Assembly: GCA_937965795.1 (NCBI GenBank)
Contig: CALCMD010000102.1
Coordinates: 1-64,000, forward strand
Length of the DNA stretch: 64,000 nt
Reading direction: 5' to 3'
Source: an uncultured Lachnospiraceae bacterium
GTDB taxonomy: Bacteria; Bacillota; Clostridia; Lachnospirales; Lachnospiraceae
Shown one piece after another: positions 55,207-63,947 of the stretch. Both the position numbers and the translations under genes were made by a program. The notes beneath the pieces were generated by a model. It saw only the letters and a program-made list of their open reading frames with translations. It did not search any database and was not told the DNA's origin. Position 1 is the stretch's first letter; every line of letters starts with the position of its first letter.

Positions 55207-56148
55207 ATGCCATTTACAGCAAAATCAGGAAAATTCAATGCCAATATCAACACTGTTGAAATTGGCTGCGGAGACAAAGCGATTAAAATCGGTGGTGAGA
55301 ATGTATTACCGTTCTATTCTTTTGATGCACCGATTGAAAATGCTCCGAAAGTAGGTATCGAAATCACAGATTTCGGTATGGAAAATGAACCGGATTGCGT
55401 GAAGAAGTATTATGAAGGATGCGAGACACTCGCAGACATAGCAAAAAAGGCAGCTTCATTCGAAGGTGTTGACTTTTTATGTTTCCGTATGGAAGGCGGA
55501 GATCCTAACGGAGCAAACAAAACCACAGAAGAATTGATTGGCGCATTAAAAGAGATTGCAGCGGCAGTCGATCTTCCAATCGCAGTAGCAGGATGCAAGA
55601 ATGCAGAGAAAGACGCAGAGCTTCTTTCCAAAGCGGCAGAGGCGCTGGACGGAAAGAATGCCATGCTCCTTGCGGCGAAAGAAGAAAATTATAAGACCGT
55701 TGGTGCGGCGGCAGGACTTGCTTATAAGCAGATCGTAGGAGCAGAGTCAGCCGTGGATATTAACCTTGCAAAGCAGTTAAACGTACTGGTTAGCCAGCTT
55801 GGCGTAAACAGTAAGAGTATTGTTATGAATGTAGGTACTGCGGCGGCCGGATACGGATTTGAGTATGTGGTTTCTACTATGGACCGTGTTAAGGCAGCAG
55901 CATTGTCTCAGAATGACGCAAATCTGCAAATGCCGATCGTAACTCCTGTAGCATCAGAGACCTGGGCTGTAAAGGAAGCGATGGCTTCCGAAGCTGACGT
56001 TCCTGAGTGGGGGGATCAGGAAACTCGTGGAATTGACATGGAAGTGGAAACTGCTATGGCAGTTCTTGCATCCGGTTCCAATGCAGTTATTCTGAAACAC
56101 CCGACATCCATTGCAACTATTTCAAGTCTGATTAAAGAATTAGTATAA
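55207..56148 (+). CDS. acsD: Corrinoid iron-sulfur protein, small subunit
   Basis: The 313-residue TIM-barrel subunit pairs with AcsC to hold the cobamide that carries the methyl group. The start AKSGKFNANINTVEIGCGD and FYSFDAPIENAPKVGIEI match AcsD; YGFEYVVSTMDRVKAAAL and TPVASETWAVKEA lie in the C-terminal half. GGAGGATAT precedes the ATG. Confidence 0.95.
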   Translation: MPFTAKSGKFNANINTVEIGCGDKAIKIGGENVLPFYSFDAPIENAPKVGIEITDFGMENEPDCVKKYYEGCETLADIAKKAASFEGVDFLCFRMEGGDPNGANKTTEELIGALKEIAAAVDLPIAVAGCKNAEKDAELLSKAAEALDGKNAMLLAAKEENYKTVGAAAGLAYKQIVGAESAVDINLAKQLNVLVSQLGVNSKSIVMNVGTAAAGYGFEYVVSTMDRVKAAALSQNDANLQMPIVTPVASETWAVKEAMASEADVPEWGDQETRGIDMEVETAMAVLASGSNAVILKHPTSIATISSLIKELV

Positions 56149-56174
56149 CTGCTACAGAAGGAGGATTTTGAATT

Positions 56175-57518
56175 ATGGCACTTAAAGGTCTTGATATTTT
56201 TAAATTATCACCAAAGAAAAATTGTAAAGAGTGTGGATGTCCGACCTGTATGGCATTTTCTATGAAAGTGGCACAGGGTTCTATGGACGTCAGCGCCTGC
56301 CCGTATTTTGCACCGGAAGCTCTTGCAAAGCTGTCAGCGGCTACCGAGCCTCCAATGAAATCCATTAAAGTGGGTGCAGGTGAGGCGGAAATGACGCTTG
56401 GCGGCGAAACCGTACTGTTCCGTCATGAGAAAACATTTGTCAGCAAAACGAGATATGCGTCCGCACTGTGCAACTGCATGGATGATGCGGCAGTAGAAGC
56501 GAGACTGGCAGATATTGCAAAAGTTGATTATGAGCGTATCGGCGAGAGAATGTTCGTAGAGATGATTTATGTGAACTACTCTCCGGAAGGCACTACAGAT
56601 TATGTAGAGCTGGTGAAGAAAGCAGCGGCTACAGGCCGTGTCCTGGTTCTTGGATGTAAAGATGCAGAAGTGGCAAAGGCGGCTCTGGAAGTCTGCAAAG
56701 ACGGAAAGCCGGTTCTGAATGGTGCAGATGCCTCCAACTACGAGGCAATGAATGCAGTAGCAACGGCAGCAGGTGTTGTACTCGGCGTCAGCGGTGCGAA
56801 TCTTTCTGAGATTCATGATACAGTTGAAAAGCTGGAAGGACTTGGAAACAAAAATCTTGTAATTGATGTAACAGGCGAAAATCTAAAAGATACTTTTGCA
56901 AATGCAGTTCAGCTTCGCAAGGCAGCTCTGAAAGACGGCGACAGAACCTGTGGTTATCCGTCCATTGTCAATACTGTAAAGATTGCGAAAGATGATGCGC
57001 ATAAGCAGGCGGCGCTGCTGTCCCTGTTTACTATGAAATATGGTTCCATTGTTGTAGCTGAGAATATCGGTTATGCCGAGGCGCTGCCGCTGTACGGCCT
57101 GCGTCAGAATGTGTTTACAGATCCGCAGAAGCCGATGAAGGTTGAGCCGGGTATCTATCCGCTGAACGGAGCCGATGAGAATTCTATTTGCGTGACGACA
57201 GTAGACTTTGCGCTTACATACTTCCTGGTTTCGGGCGAGCTGGAGCGCTCTGGCGTACCTGTAAATCTGATTATCAGCGATGCGGGCGGACTTTCTGTAC
57301 TGACTTCCTGGGCGGCAGGTAAATTCTCTGCCAGCACGATTGCTAAATTCTTCGAGGAAGCAAAAATTGAAGAGAAAGTGAAAACCAGAAGATTGATTAT
57401 TCCGGGAAAAGTAGCTGTATTAAAGGGAGAGATCGAGGCCAAATTGCCAGGCTGGGAAGTGATCATTGCTCCAAACGAGGCAGTGCAGCTTGTTAAATTT
57501 ATGAAAGACTTTGCATAA
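56175..57518 (+). CDS. acsC: Corrinoid iron-sulfur protein, large subunit
   Basis: The 447-residue subunit carries the Fe4S4 cluster and the cobamide-binding domain. The cluster cysteines fit the family pattern CX2CX4CX16C (C17, C20, C25, C42). A central TIM barrel follows and the C-terminal part (about 325-447, with ISDAGGLSVLTSWAAGKFS) binds the corrinoid. It starts 26 bp after acsD. Confidence 0.95.
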   Translation: MALKGLDIFKLSPKKNCKECGCPTCMAFSMKVAQGSMDVSACPYFAPEALAKLSAATEPPMKSIKVGAGEAEMTLGGETVLFRHEKTFVSKTRYASALCNCMDDAAVEARLADIAKVDYERIGERMFVEMIYVNYSPEGTTDYVELVKKAAATGRVLVLGCKDAEVAKAALEVCKDGKPVLNGADASNYEAMNAVATAAGVVLGVSGANLSEIHDTVEKLEGLGNKNLVIDVTGENLKDTFANAVQLRKAALKDGDRTCGYPSIVNTVKIAKDDAHKQAALLSLFTMKYGSIVVAENIGYAEALPLYGLRQNVFTDPQKPMKVEPGIYPLNGADENSICVTTVDFALTYFLVSGELERSGVPVNLIISDAGGLSVLTSWAAGKFSASTIAKFFEEAKIEEKVKTRRLIIPGKVAVLKGEIEAKLPGWEVIIAPNEAVQLVKFMKDFA

Positions 57519-57574
57519 AAATTTAAAGACCAGTAACTGAAATATTAAGAATAAAAGGAAAAGGAGAACAAATA

Positions 57575-58360
57575 ATGGCAAAATTTATTACAATCGGTGA
57601 AAGACTTTCCACGACTGCTCCGGCAGTTAACAGAGCCTTTACAAATCGCGATCCTGAGCCGATTTTAAAAAGAGCAAAAGAGCAGTTAGATGCAGGCGCC
57701 GTTTACCTTGATGTAAACATCGGACCGGCAGAGAGCGACGGAGAAGAATTGATGAAATGGGCAGTACAGCTTCTTCAGAGCGAGTTTGATAATGTGCCGC
57801 TTGCACTGGATACTTCCAATACAAAAGCAATCGAGGCTGGTATTTCCGTATATAACCGTTCCAAAGGAAAACCGATCGTAAACTCTGCGGATGCGGCGGG
57901 AAGAATTGAAAATATTGATCTGGCGGCTGCAAACGACGCGATTGTCATCGCACTTTGCAACGGCGAGGGGATTGCAAAAGATAACGACGAGCGTATGGGA
58001 TACTGCCAGCTTCTTCTTGAAAGAGGTCTTGAGCATGGTATGGAAGCAGAAGATCTGTGGTTTGATCCGTTATTCCTGGTCGTAAAGGGAATGCAGGACA
58101 AGCAGATGGATATTTTGGAGTGTATCAAGATGTTCTCTGATATGGGACTGAATTCTACAGGCGGTCTTTCGAACAATTCAAATGGTATGCCGAAGCATAT
58201 CCGTCCGATTATGGATTCCGCTATGGTTGCAATGGCTATGATGCAGGGACTTACGTCTGCAATCGTAAATCCATGTGACCTGCGTCTGATGGAGACCATT
58301 AAGTCCTGTGACGTATTTAAGAACAACACATTATACGCAGATTCTTATCTGGAGATTTAA
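57575..58360 (+). CDS. acsE: Methyltetrahydrofolate:corrinoid methyltransferase
   Basis: The 261-residue TIM-barrel enzyme moves the methyl group from methyl-THF to AcsCD. The pterin-binding stretch DVNIGPAESDGEELMKW, the motif DTSNTKAIEAG and NSADAAGRIENIDL agree with AcsE of Moorella (262 residues). AAAGGAGAAC precedes the ATG. It is 3 bp from acsV. Confidence 0.95.
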   Translation: MAKFITIGERLSTTAPAVNRAFTNRDPEPILKRAKEQLDAGAVYLDVNIGPAESDGEELMKWAVQLLQSEFDNVPLALDTSNTKAIEAGISVYNRSKGKPIVNSADAAGRIENIDLAAANDAIVIALCNGEGIAKDNDERMGYCQLLLERGLEHGMEAEDLWFDPLFLVVKGMQDKQMDILECIKMFSDMGLNSTGGLSNNSNGMPKHIRPIMDSAMVAMAMMQGLTSAIVNPCDLRLMETIKSCDVFKNNTLYADSYLEI

Positions 58361-58363
58361 TAA

Positions 58364-60283
58364 ATGTATAAGGTTACTTTTAAGTTTGAAAACAGCGAAG
58401 ATGTTACCGTCTTCGCTGCTTTCGGTGAAAGCCTTCTTGAGGTAGCGAGAAAAACAAATGTAGCTATCGATGCACCGTGTTCTGGAAATGCATCTTGCGG
58501 AAAATGCAAAGTGAAGCTCATTGGTGGAGAATTAGAATCAAAAAAGACGCATCATATCAGTGATGAAGAATATGCACAAGGATGGAGACTTGCCTGTGTC
58601 AGCAAAATTAGCGCGGATGTAGAAGTGCTGGTGCCGGATATTGCCTCTGCATACAGAAGCCGCATGAAAGTGGCAGATTTATCATCGCCGGATGAAATAA
58701 AAATTTTTGACGATATCAAATCGTCTATCACAGAAGCTGGTATTGAACTGAAAAATAATCTTGAAATTGTAGAATTATGTATGGAGGTTCCGACCCTGGA
58801 CGATACCATGCCGGATAATGAGCGGTTTGAACGCGCATTGAAGGCGTCTCTTGGGCTGGAGCGGGTAAAGCTGCCATATTCTGTATTAAAAAAGCTGCCG
58901 GATGTATTGCGTACATCAGATTTTAAGATAAAAGCGGTTATCCGGAAAACGGCAAATAATATTTTTGTATATGATATTTTTCCGGCGTCCGAGGAGGTAG
59001 TGGTTGCCGGGGTAGCGATTGACATTGGTACGACAACCGTATCAGCGATTCTTATTAATATGCTGGATGGCTCGATTCTGGCAAAAGGCTCTGCCGGAAA
59101 TGGACAGATCCGTTACGGCGCAGATGTCATCAACCGTATTATTGAGTCGGATAAACCAGGTGGGAAGGAACGATTGCAGAAGGCAGTGATTGATGAAACC
59201 ATCAATCCTCTGATTCAAAGCATGTGCCGTCAGGCAAAGATTGCAAAACAGAATATATATCGAATGTGCGTGGCGGGAAATTCCACCATGAACCATCTGC
59301 TGATGGGAATTAATGCAAATCCGCTGCGTATGGAGCCTTATATTCCGGCATTTTTTAAAACAAATTCACTCTTTGCAAACGATATTGGAATTGATATTAA
59401 TCCGGATTCGCATATTATTGTAGCTCCGAACATCGGCAGCTATGTAGGCGGGGATATTACAGCAGGCGCTTTTGTCAGTATGCTTTGGAACAGACCGGAA
59501 TTTTCTCTTTTCATCGACCTGGGAACCAATGGCGAAATTGTGTTTGGAAATTCAGATTTTATGATGAGCTGTGCGTGCTCCGCAGGTCCGGCTTTTGAAG
59601 GCGGAGACATTAGCTGTGGTATGCGCGCGACGGATGGAGCGATCGAAACATGTACGATTGATGCGGATACGATGGAGCCGGCATTCCAGATTGTGGGAGA
59701 AGAGGGGACAAAACCGATTGGACTTTGTGGTTCCGGCATCATTGATGTGATCAGTGAACTGTTCCGCTGCGGCATCATTGACCCGAAGGGGAAATTTGTC
59801 CGTGAAGGCAAGAGGATTAAGAGAGATGAGGATGGAATGGGCAGCTACGTGCTGGCGTTTGAAGAGGAAGCAGGCTCAGTAAAAGATGTAGAAATCACAG
59901 AGGTGGATATTGACAGCTTTATCCGTGCGAAAGGCGCCATCTTTTCGGCAGTCCGTACGATGCTTGCCTACTGCGATTTTGATGTTTCCATGATTGAGAA
60001 TGTCTATGTGGCGGGCGGAATCGGAAGCGGCATTAATATGGCAAATGCGATTCGTATCGGTATGTTTCCGGATATACCGCTTGAAATGTACCATTATATC
60101 GGGAATTCTTCTCTGGCAGGCGCTTACGCAATGCTGTATTCTACAGAGTCAGAACGAAAAGTATATGAAGTGGCACAGAATATGACTTATATAGAATTGA
60201 GTGCAATTCCTCAGTATATGGATGAATTTGTGGGGGCATGTTTCCTGCCGCATACAGATAGTTCTCTGTTTCCGAACAGATAA
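58364..60283 (+). CDS. acsV: Corrinoid activation protein (RACE), ferredoxin-ASKHA fusion
   Basis: The 639-residue protein reduces the inactive Co(II) corrinoid with ATP. N-terminal 2Fe-2S ferredoxin with C39, C45, C48 and C78 (APCSGNASCGKCK...ACVS), a linker (about 85-200), and a C-terminal ASKHA ATPase domain (from about 205: GVAIDIGTTTVSAIL; later SLFIDLGTNGEIVFG and CGSGIIDVISELF). It lies directly after acsE, in agreement with its substrate AcsCD. Confidence 0.94.
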   Translation: MYKVTFKFENSEDVTVFAAFGESLLEVARKTNVAIDAPCSGNASCGKCKVKLIGGELESKKTHHISDEEYAQGWRLACVSKISADVEVLVPDIASAYRSRMKVADLSSPDEIKIFDDIKSSITEAGIELKNNLEIVELCMEVPTLDDTMPDNERFERALKASLGLERVKLPYSVLKKLPDVLRTSDFKIKAVIRKTANNIFVYDIFPASEEVVVAGVAIDIGTTTVSAILINMLDGSILAKGSAGNGQIRYGADVINRIIESDKPGGKERLQKAVIDETINPLIQSMCRQAKIAKQNIYRMCVAGNSTMNHLLMGINANPLRMEPYIPAFFKTNSLFANDIGIDINPDSHIIVAPNIGSYVGGDITAGAFVSMLWNRPEFSLFIDLGTNGEIVFGNSDFMMSCACSAGPAFEGGDISCGMRATDGAIETCTIDADTMEPAFQIVGEEGTKPIGLCGSGIIDVISELFRCGIIDPKGKFVREGKRIKRDEDGMGSYVLAFEEEAGSVKDVEITEVDIDSFIRAKGAIFSAVRTMLAYCDFDVSMIENVYVAGGIGSGINMANAIRIGMFPDIPLEMYHYIGNSSLAGAYAMLYSTESERKVYEVAQNMTYIELSAIPQYMDEFVGACFLPHTDSSLFPNR

Positions 60284-60320
60284 AGAGGAGCTGCACGGGT
60301 GACTGGAAAAGGAGTATCAG

Positions 60321-60959
60321 ATGAACATCAAGTATGAAAAAGACAATAAAGAGAGAGTTCCTTTTGAACACTATCTGGCAGAGTTTCAAAAAATGAATCC
60401 GGCAGAAGCTTCTGCGCGTACCGGTATTCCCTGGCATGAAGAAACACAGGAGTTTGAAATTCGTATGATGCAAAAATCATTTCTGGTGAAATGGCCGGAG
60501 TGTACGGTACGAAAAATGGAAGAGACCGACGACAGCTATGGGGCAATGGAGGATGGAATTCCGCCGAAAATCATGGTGATCCGTTATCTGACCAGAGGCG
60601 TGGCTTCTGTCGGAAGCGGAAAATTTCTGACATACCGTGAGATTCCCCATGGAGAGGTTTATTTTCGGCAGTTTCAGGGACGCTGTATGATGCGCCTGGC
60701 TTATGGATATGGTTCAAAGCTTTCGGTTTTTGAAAAGAAAATGGAGAAGCTGGGGGCAAGAAAGCTGGAGCTGGGAGATATATCCTACGAATTTGAATTT
60801 TTGAATGGTCATTTTGTACGTTTTATTCTTTGGGAAGGGGACGAGGAATTTCCGCCGTCCTCCCAGATACTCTTTTCCGATAATTTCCCGCTGTCTTTTG
60901 AAGCGGAGGATCTGGCAGTTGTGGGGGATGTGTCTATTGGCGCCCTAAAGAAGCTTTAG
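60321..60959 (+). CDS. DUF3786 protein of the acetogenesis cluster
   Basis: The 212-residue protein resembles the DUF3786 family, found near corrinoid and Wood-Ljungdahl genes of acetogens. Visible conserved parts are TGIPWHEETQEFEI, YLTRGVASVGSGKFLTYRE and SFEAEDLAVVGDVSIGAL. No signal peptide, metal motif or catalytic signature is clear. It lies between acsV and fchA, in the same direction, so a role in corrinoid or CODH/ACS maturation is plausible but unproven. Confidence 0.75.
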   Translation: MNIKYEKDNKERVPFEHYLAEFQKMNPAEASARTGIPWHEETQEFEIRMMQKSFLVKWPECTVRKMEETDDSYGAMEDGIPPKIMVIRYLTRGVASVGSGKFLTYREIPHGEVYFRQFQGRCMMRLAYGYGSKLSVFEKKMEKLGARKLELGDISYEFEFLNGHFVRFILWEGDEEFPPSSQILFSDNFPLSFEAEDLAVVGDVSIGALKKL

Positions 60960-61001
60960 GCATTCAGAAAAGCGAACATGATAATATGGAGGTAGATAAA
61001 A

Positions 61002-61631
61002 ATGGGTTTTTCAACAGTAGCATGTAATGAATTTGTAGAAGTACTAGCTTCTAAGGCTCCGGTACCGGGGGGCGGCGGCGCCTCTGCACTGGTAGGAGCG
61101 ATAGGAACAGCTCTTGGCAACATGGTAGGCAGTCTGACCGTTGGGAAAAAGAAGTATGCGGATGTAGAGGCAGAAATGTATGAGCTGAAAGCGAAATGCG
61201 ATAAGCTCCAGGCAGAGCTTCTTACTCTGATTGAAAGAGATGCAGAAGTATTCGAACCTCTTTCCAAAGCATACGGAATGCCGCGGGAAACGGAAGAAGA
61301 GAAGGCTGAGAAGGCCAGAGTGATGGAAATCGTGTTAAAGGACGCATGTTCCGTTCCGATGGAGATTATGGAGAAATGCTGTGAAGCAATCGACATCATT
61401 GCAGAATTTGCAGCGAAAGGTTCTGCTTTGGCGATCAGTGATGCAGGAGTGGGAGCCGCATTCTGCAAGGCGGCTCTTGAAGGCGCTTCCCTGAATGTAT
61501 ACATAAACACAAAATCCATGAAAAACAGGGAATATGCAGAGGAGTTGAATCAGAAAGCGGATGCGATGCTTGCAAAATATCCGAAGAAAGCAGAAGAAAT
61601 CTTTAACAGCGTGCTTGGCAGATTAAAATAG
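61002..61631 (+). CDS. fchA: Methenyltetrahydrofolate cyclohydrolase / formiminotransferase-cyclodeaminase family
   Basis: The 209-residue all-helical protein has the FTCD_C features APVPGGGGASALVGAIGTALGNMVGSLT-type start (here ASKAPVPGGGGASALVG) and the Asp/Lys-rich helix region after KKKYADVEAE. In acetogens FchA converts formyl-THF and methenyl-THF, or deaminates formimino-THF. Folding beside folD supports a one-carbon role; FolD may overlap it in function. GGAGGTAG precedes the ATG. Confidence 0.9.
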   Translation: MGFSTVACNEFVEVLASKAPVPGGGGASALVGAIGTALGNMVGSLTVGKKKYADVEAEMYELKAKCDKLQAELLTLIERDAEVFEPLSKAYGMPRETEEEKAEKARVMEIVLKDACSVPMEIMEKCCEAIDIIAEFAAKGSALAISDAGVGAAFCKAALEGASLNVYINTKSMKNREYAEELNQKADAMLAKYPKKAEEIFNSVLGRLK

Positions 61632-61643
61632 GAGGAGAAAACT

Positions 61644-62495
61644 ATGGCAAAACAGTTATTGGGAAAAGAAGTCGTTGCAGCTTTAAATGAGCGTATCATC
61701 GCCAAAGCAACGGAATTAAAGGAAAAGGGAATTAAGCCTACACTGGGAATTATTCGCGTGGGGGAAAATGAGAGCGATCTTTCTTATGAAAGAGGAGCTA
61801 CGAAGCGTTGCGAGAAACTGGGGGTAGAGTATAAGAAATATCTTCTTCCTGCTGATGCGACACAGGGACAGGTATTGGCAGTGATCGATGAAGTGAATCA
61901 GGATGCTTCGATTCATGGCGTCCTGTTATTCCGTCCGCTTCCGAAACATCTGAACCAGAACGAAATCGAGCAGGCGCTTGACCCGGCAAAAGACGTAGAT
62001 TGTATGACTGACGGCTCTATGGCAGGCGTCTTTACAGGTAAGGATCTTGGGTATCCGCCATGTACCCCACAGGCTTGTATGGAAATTCTGGATCATTACG
62101 GAATTGACTGTACAGGAAAGAAGGCAGTTGTGATAGGACGTTCCTTAGTCGTAGGAAAGCCTGCCGCGATGATGCTGATTAAGAAAAATGCTACGGTAAC
62201 TGTCTGTCACACCAGAACGGTGGATATGCCGTCGGTGGTAAAAGAAGCAGACATCGTAATCGTGGCTGCTGGGCGGGCAGGCGTCGTAGATGATTCTTAT
62301 GTAAGACCGGGCCAGGTCATTATTGACGTGGGTATCAACGTAAATGCAGAAGGAAAGCTCTGCGGGGATGTGGATTACGCAAAGGTAGAGCCGATCGTAG
62401 AGGCCATCACTCCGGTACCGGGCGGCGTAGGAAGCGTAACGACTTCCGTGCTGGTCGGACATGTGGTAGAAGCCGCTGAAAAAGCAAATAAGTAA
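61644..62495 (+). CDS. folD: Methylenetetrahydrofolate dehydrogenase / methenyl-THF cyclohydrolase
   Basis: The 283-residue bifunctional enzyme interconverts methylene-, methenyl- and formyl-THF. Motifs include SYERGATKRCEKLG (active Lys region; the usual YVRxK is here YERGATK), KDVDCMTDGS, and the dinucleotide site VVIGRSLVVGKPAAMMLI, with PVPGGVGSVTTSVL at the end. GGAGG is 8 bp before the ATG; it is 12 bp after fchA. It is the last enzyme gene of the cluster. Confidence 0.94.
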   Translation: MAKQLLGKEVVAALNERIIAKATELKEKGIKPTLGIIRVGENESDLSYERGATKRCEKLGVEYKKYLLPADATQGQVLAVIDEVNQDASIHGVLLFRPLPKHLNQNEIEQALDPAKDVDCMTDGSMAGVFTGKDLGYPPCTPQACMEILDHYGIDCTGKKAVVIGRSLVVGKPAAMMLIKKNATVTVCHTRTVDMPSVVKEADIVIVAAGRAGVVDDSYVRPGQVIIDVGINVNAEGKLCGDVDYAKVEPIVEAITPVPGGVGSVTTSVLVGHVVEAAEKANK

Positions 62496-62510
62496 GTGTG
62501 TTACAACAAA

Positions 62511-62557
62511 AACACCACGAAAACAAAGAAGGATTACTTTATTGTTTTCGTGGTGTT
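62511..62557. terminator. Perfect 16-bp hairpin after folD
   Basis: AACACCACGAAAACAA (62511-62526) pairs perfectly with TTGTTTTCGTGGTGTT (62542-62557). No T tract follows; as a strong symmetrical structure it may end the acetogenesis transcript or protect its 3' end. Confidence 0.65.
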
Positions 62558-62598
62558 CATATCTTCTGACGCAGAAGTATCGAAAGGAACTGGAAATA

Positions 62599-63363
62599 AT
62601 GTTTAAATTTATGATTTGTTTTCTTGCGGGCATTGGTGCGGGGCTTGGAACAGGATTTGCCGGAATGAGCGCAGCGGCAGTCATCAGTCCGATGCTGATT
62701 ACTTTTCTGGGGCTTCCAGCATATGAGGCAGTGGGCATTGCGCTGGCAAGTGATGTTCTGGCAAGTGCGGTAAGTGCGTACACCTATGGAAAAAATAAGA
62801 ACCTTGATATTCGAAATGGGCTGGTAATGATGGTTACGGTTTTGCTGTTCACGCTTTTCGGGAGCTGGGTCGCAAGCAGAGTACCGAATACCACAATGGG
62901 AAATTTTTCGGTTTTTATGACGCTGCTGCTGGGAATCAAATTCATCGTAAAGCCGGTTATGACGACCAAAGAATCCATGAACCAGGTAAGCATAAGAAAA
63001 CAGATCGTTCAGTCCATTATCAGCGGTGTGGTTGTCGGATTTATCTGTGGTTTCGTAGGAGCGGGCGGCGGAATGATGATGCTTCTTCTTTTAACCGGCC
63101 TGTTGGGATATGAGCTGAAAACCGCAGTTGGAACCAGCGTTTTTATTATGGCATTTACCGCTTTCACAGGTGCAGTCAGCCATTTTGTAATTGGGGGTAT
63201 GCCCGACGTATGGTGTCTGGCTTTCTGTGTAGCTTCGACGCTTTTGTGGGCGAGGATCGCGGCCAAATTTGCCAATAAAGCAAGTGCGGCGACGCTCAAT
63301 CGTGCCACGGGGGTGGTACTTGCCGTTTTAGGAACGGCCATTCTTGTGGTAAACTACTTATAA
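62599..63363 (+). CDS. TauE/SafE family membrane permease
   Basis: The 254-residue protein has about eight membrane segments and the two-fold repeat of the TauE/SafE family (GAGLGTGFAGMSAAAVISP near the N-terminus and GFICGFVGAGGGMMML in the second half). The family exports small anions such as sulfite, sulfoacetate or organic acids. Its place after folD hints at a carboxylate or one-carbon anion; this is a guess. ATG 62599 is preferred, since the longer ORF starts inside the hairpin. AAAGGA lies upstream. Confidence 0.85.
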   Translation: MFKFMICFLAGIGAGLGTGFAGMSAAAVISPMLITFLGLPAYEAVGIALASDVLASAVSAYTYGKNKNLDIRNGLVMMVTVLLFTLFGSWVASRVPNTTMGNFSVFMTLLLGIKFIVKPVMTTKESMNQVSIRKQIVQSIISGVVVGFICGFVGAGGGMMMLLLLTGLLGYELKTAVGTSVFIMAFTAFTGAVSHFVIGGMPDVWCLAFCVASTLLWARIAAKFANKASAATLNRATGVVLAVLGTAILVVNYL

Positions 63364-63397
63364 GTCAGGAAGCAGTTTTGAAAGTATACGAAAAGAG

Positions 63398-63426
63398 TTG
63401 ACAACGATTGACACATTTAGTAGAAT
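63398..63426 (+). promoter_or_regulatory. Promoter of the cobalamin riboswitch transcript
   Basis: TTGACA (63398-63403), 17-bp spacer, TAGAAT (63421-63426). Confidence 0.7.
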
Positions 63427-63439
63427 AATAACGTGTAAT

Positions 63440-63645
63440 TTAATATTGCCATATAAAGTGCAGAGGCATAAGCTTCTGAAGAGGGAATCAGGTGTGAATC
63501 CTGAGCGATCCGGTCACTGTATTCAGGGAATTCTGTCTCATGAGTCCATTGCATACCCATTTGTGAGAAGGCGAGACAGCGTGATAATCTGTAAGTCAGG
63601 AAACCTGCTTTGTATGTGAGATGAACTTCCGTGTAAAGTTTAACA
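63440..63645 (+). promoter_or_regulatory. Cobalamin riboswitch
   Basis: Two diagnostic parts are present: GAGGGAATCAGGTGTGAATC with CGGTCACTGTATT (about 63480-63524), the conserved core of the B12 aptamer, and the B12 box AAGTCAGGAAACCTGC (about 63593-63608). It has its own promoter upstream and a terminator at 63676. No cobalamin synthesis or uptake gene follows in the 230 bp before spoIVA. Confidence 0.88.
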
Positions 63646-63675
63646 TCCATTCGGGGTCTATGGACTCTGCGTTAA

Positions 63676-63706
63676 ATGTCTGCATGGGTAAGCAGGCATG
63701 TTTTTT
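63676..63706 (+). terminator. Terminator downstream of the cobalamin riboswitch
   Basis: ATGTCTGC (63676-63683) pairs with GCAGGCAT (63692-63699), then G and six T. With the riboswitch this would give B12-dependent termination, the usual expression platform. Confidence 0.85.
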
Positions 63707-63947
63707 ACTTTATGAATGAATCTCAATGTTATTAAATACACGACTACCTCCTTCGGAACAGGAATTCCGCAGCCTGTTCCAAAGCAAGGCGCACAGTATG
63801 TCAGAACCGCTCCTGCCAGCGCTAAGGCCGGACGGAAATGTATGTATTGTGCGCCTTTTATTTTTGCGGGCTGTGTTTTGACTGGTTTCCTGCATAATCC
63901 TCCCTGGAGCTTCATATATTGTATCAGTACAGCGAGGGGGAATCTTT
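63707..63947. other. Palindrome-rich spacer between the riboswitch and spoIVA
   Basis: No convincing gene. GGAACAGG pairs with CCTGTTCC (63756-63781 region) and AAGGCGCACA pairs with TGTGCGCCTT (about 63785-63861). Short ORFs on both strands have no ribosome sites or family matches. Near the right end CATATATT could be part of a sigma-E-type promoter for spoIVA, but the -35 match is weak. Confidence 0.5.
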
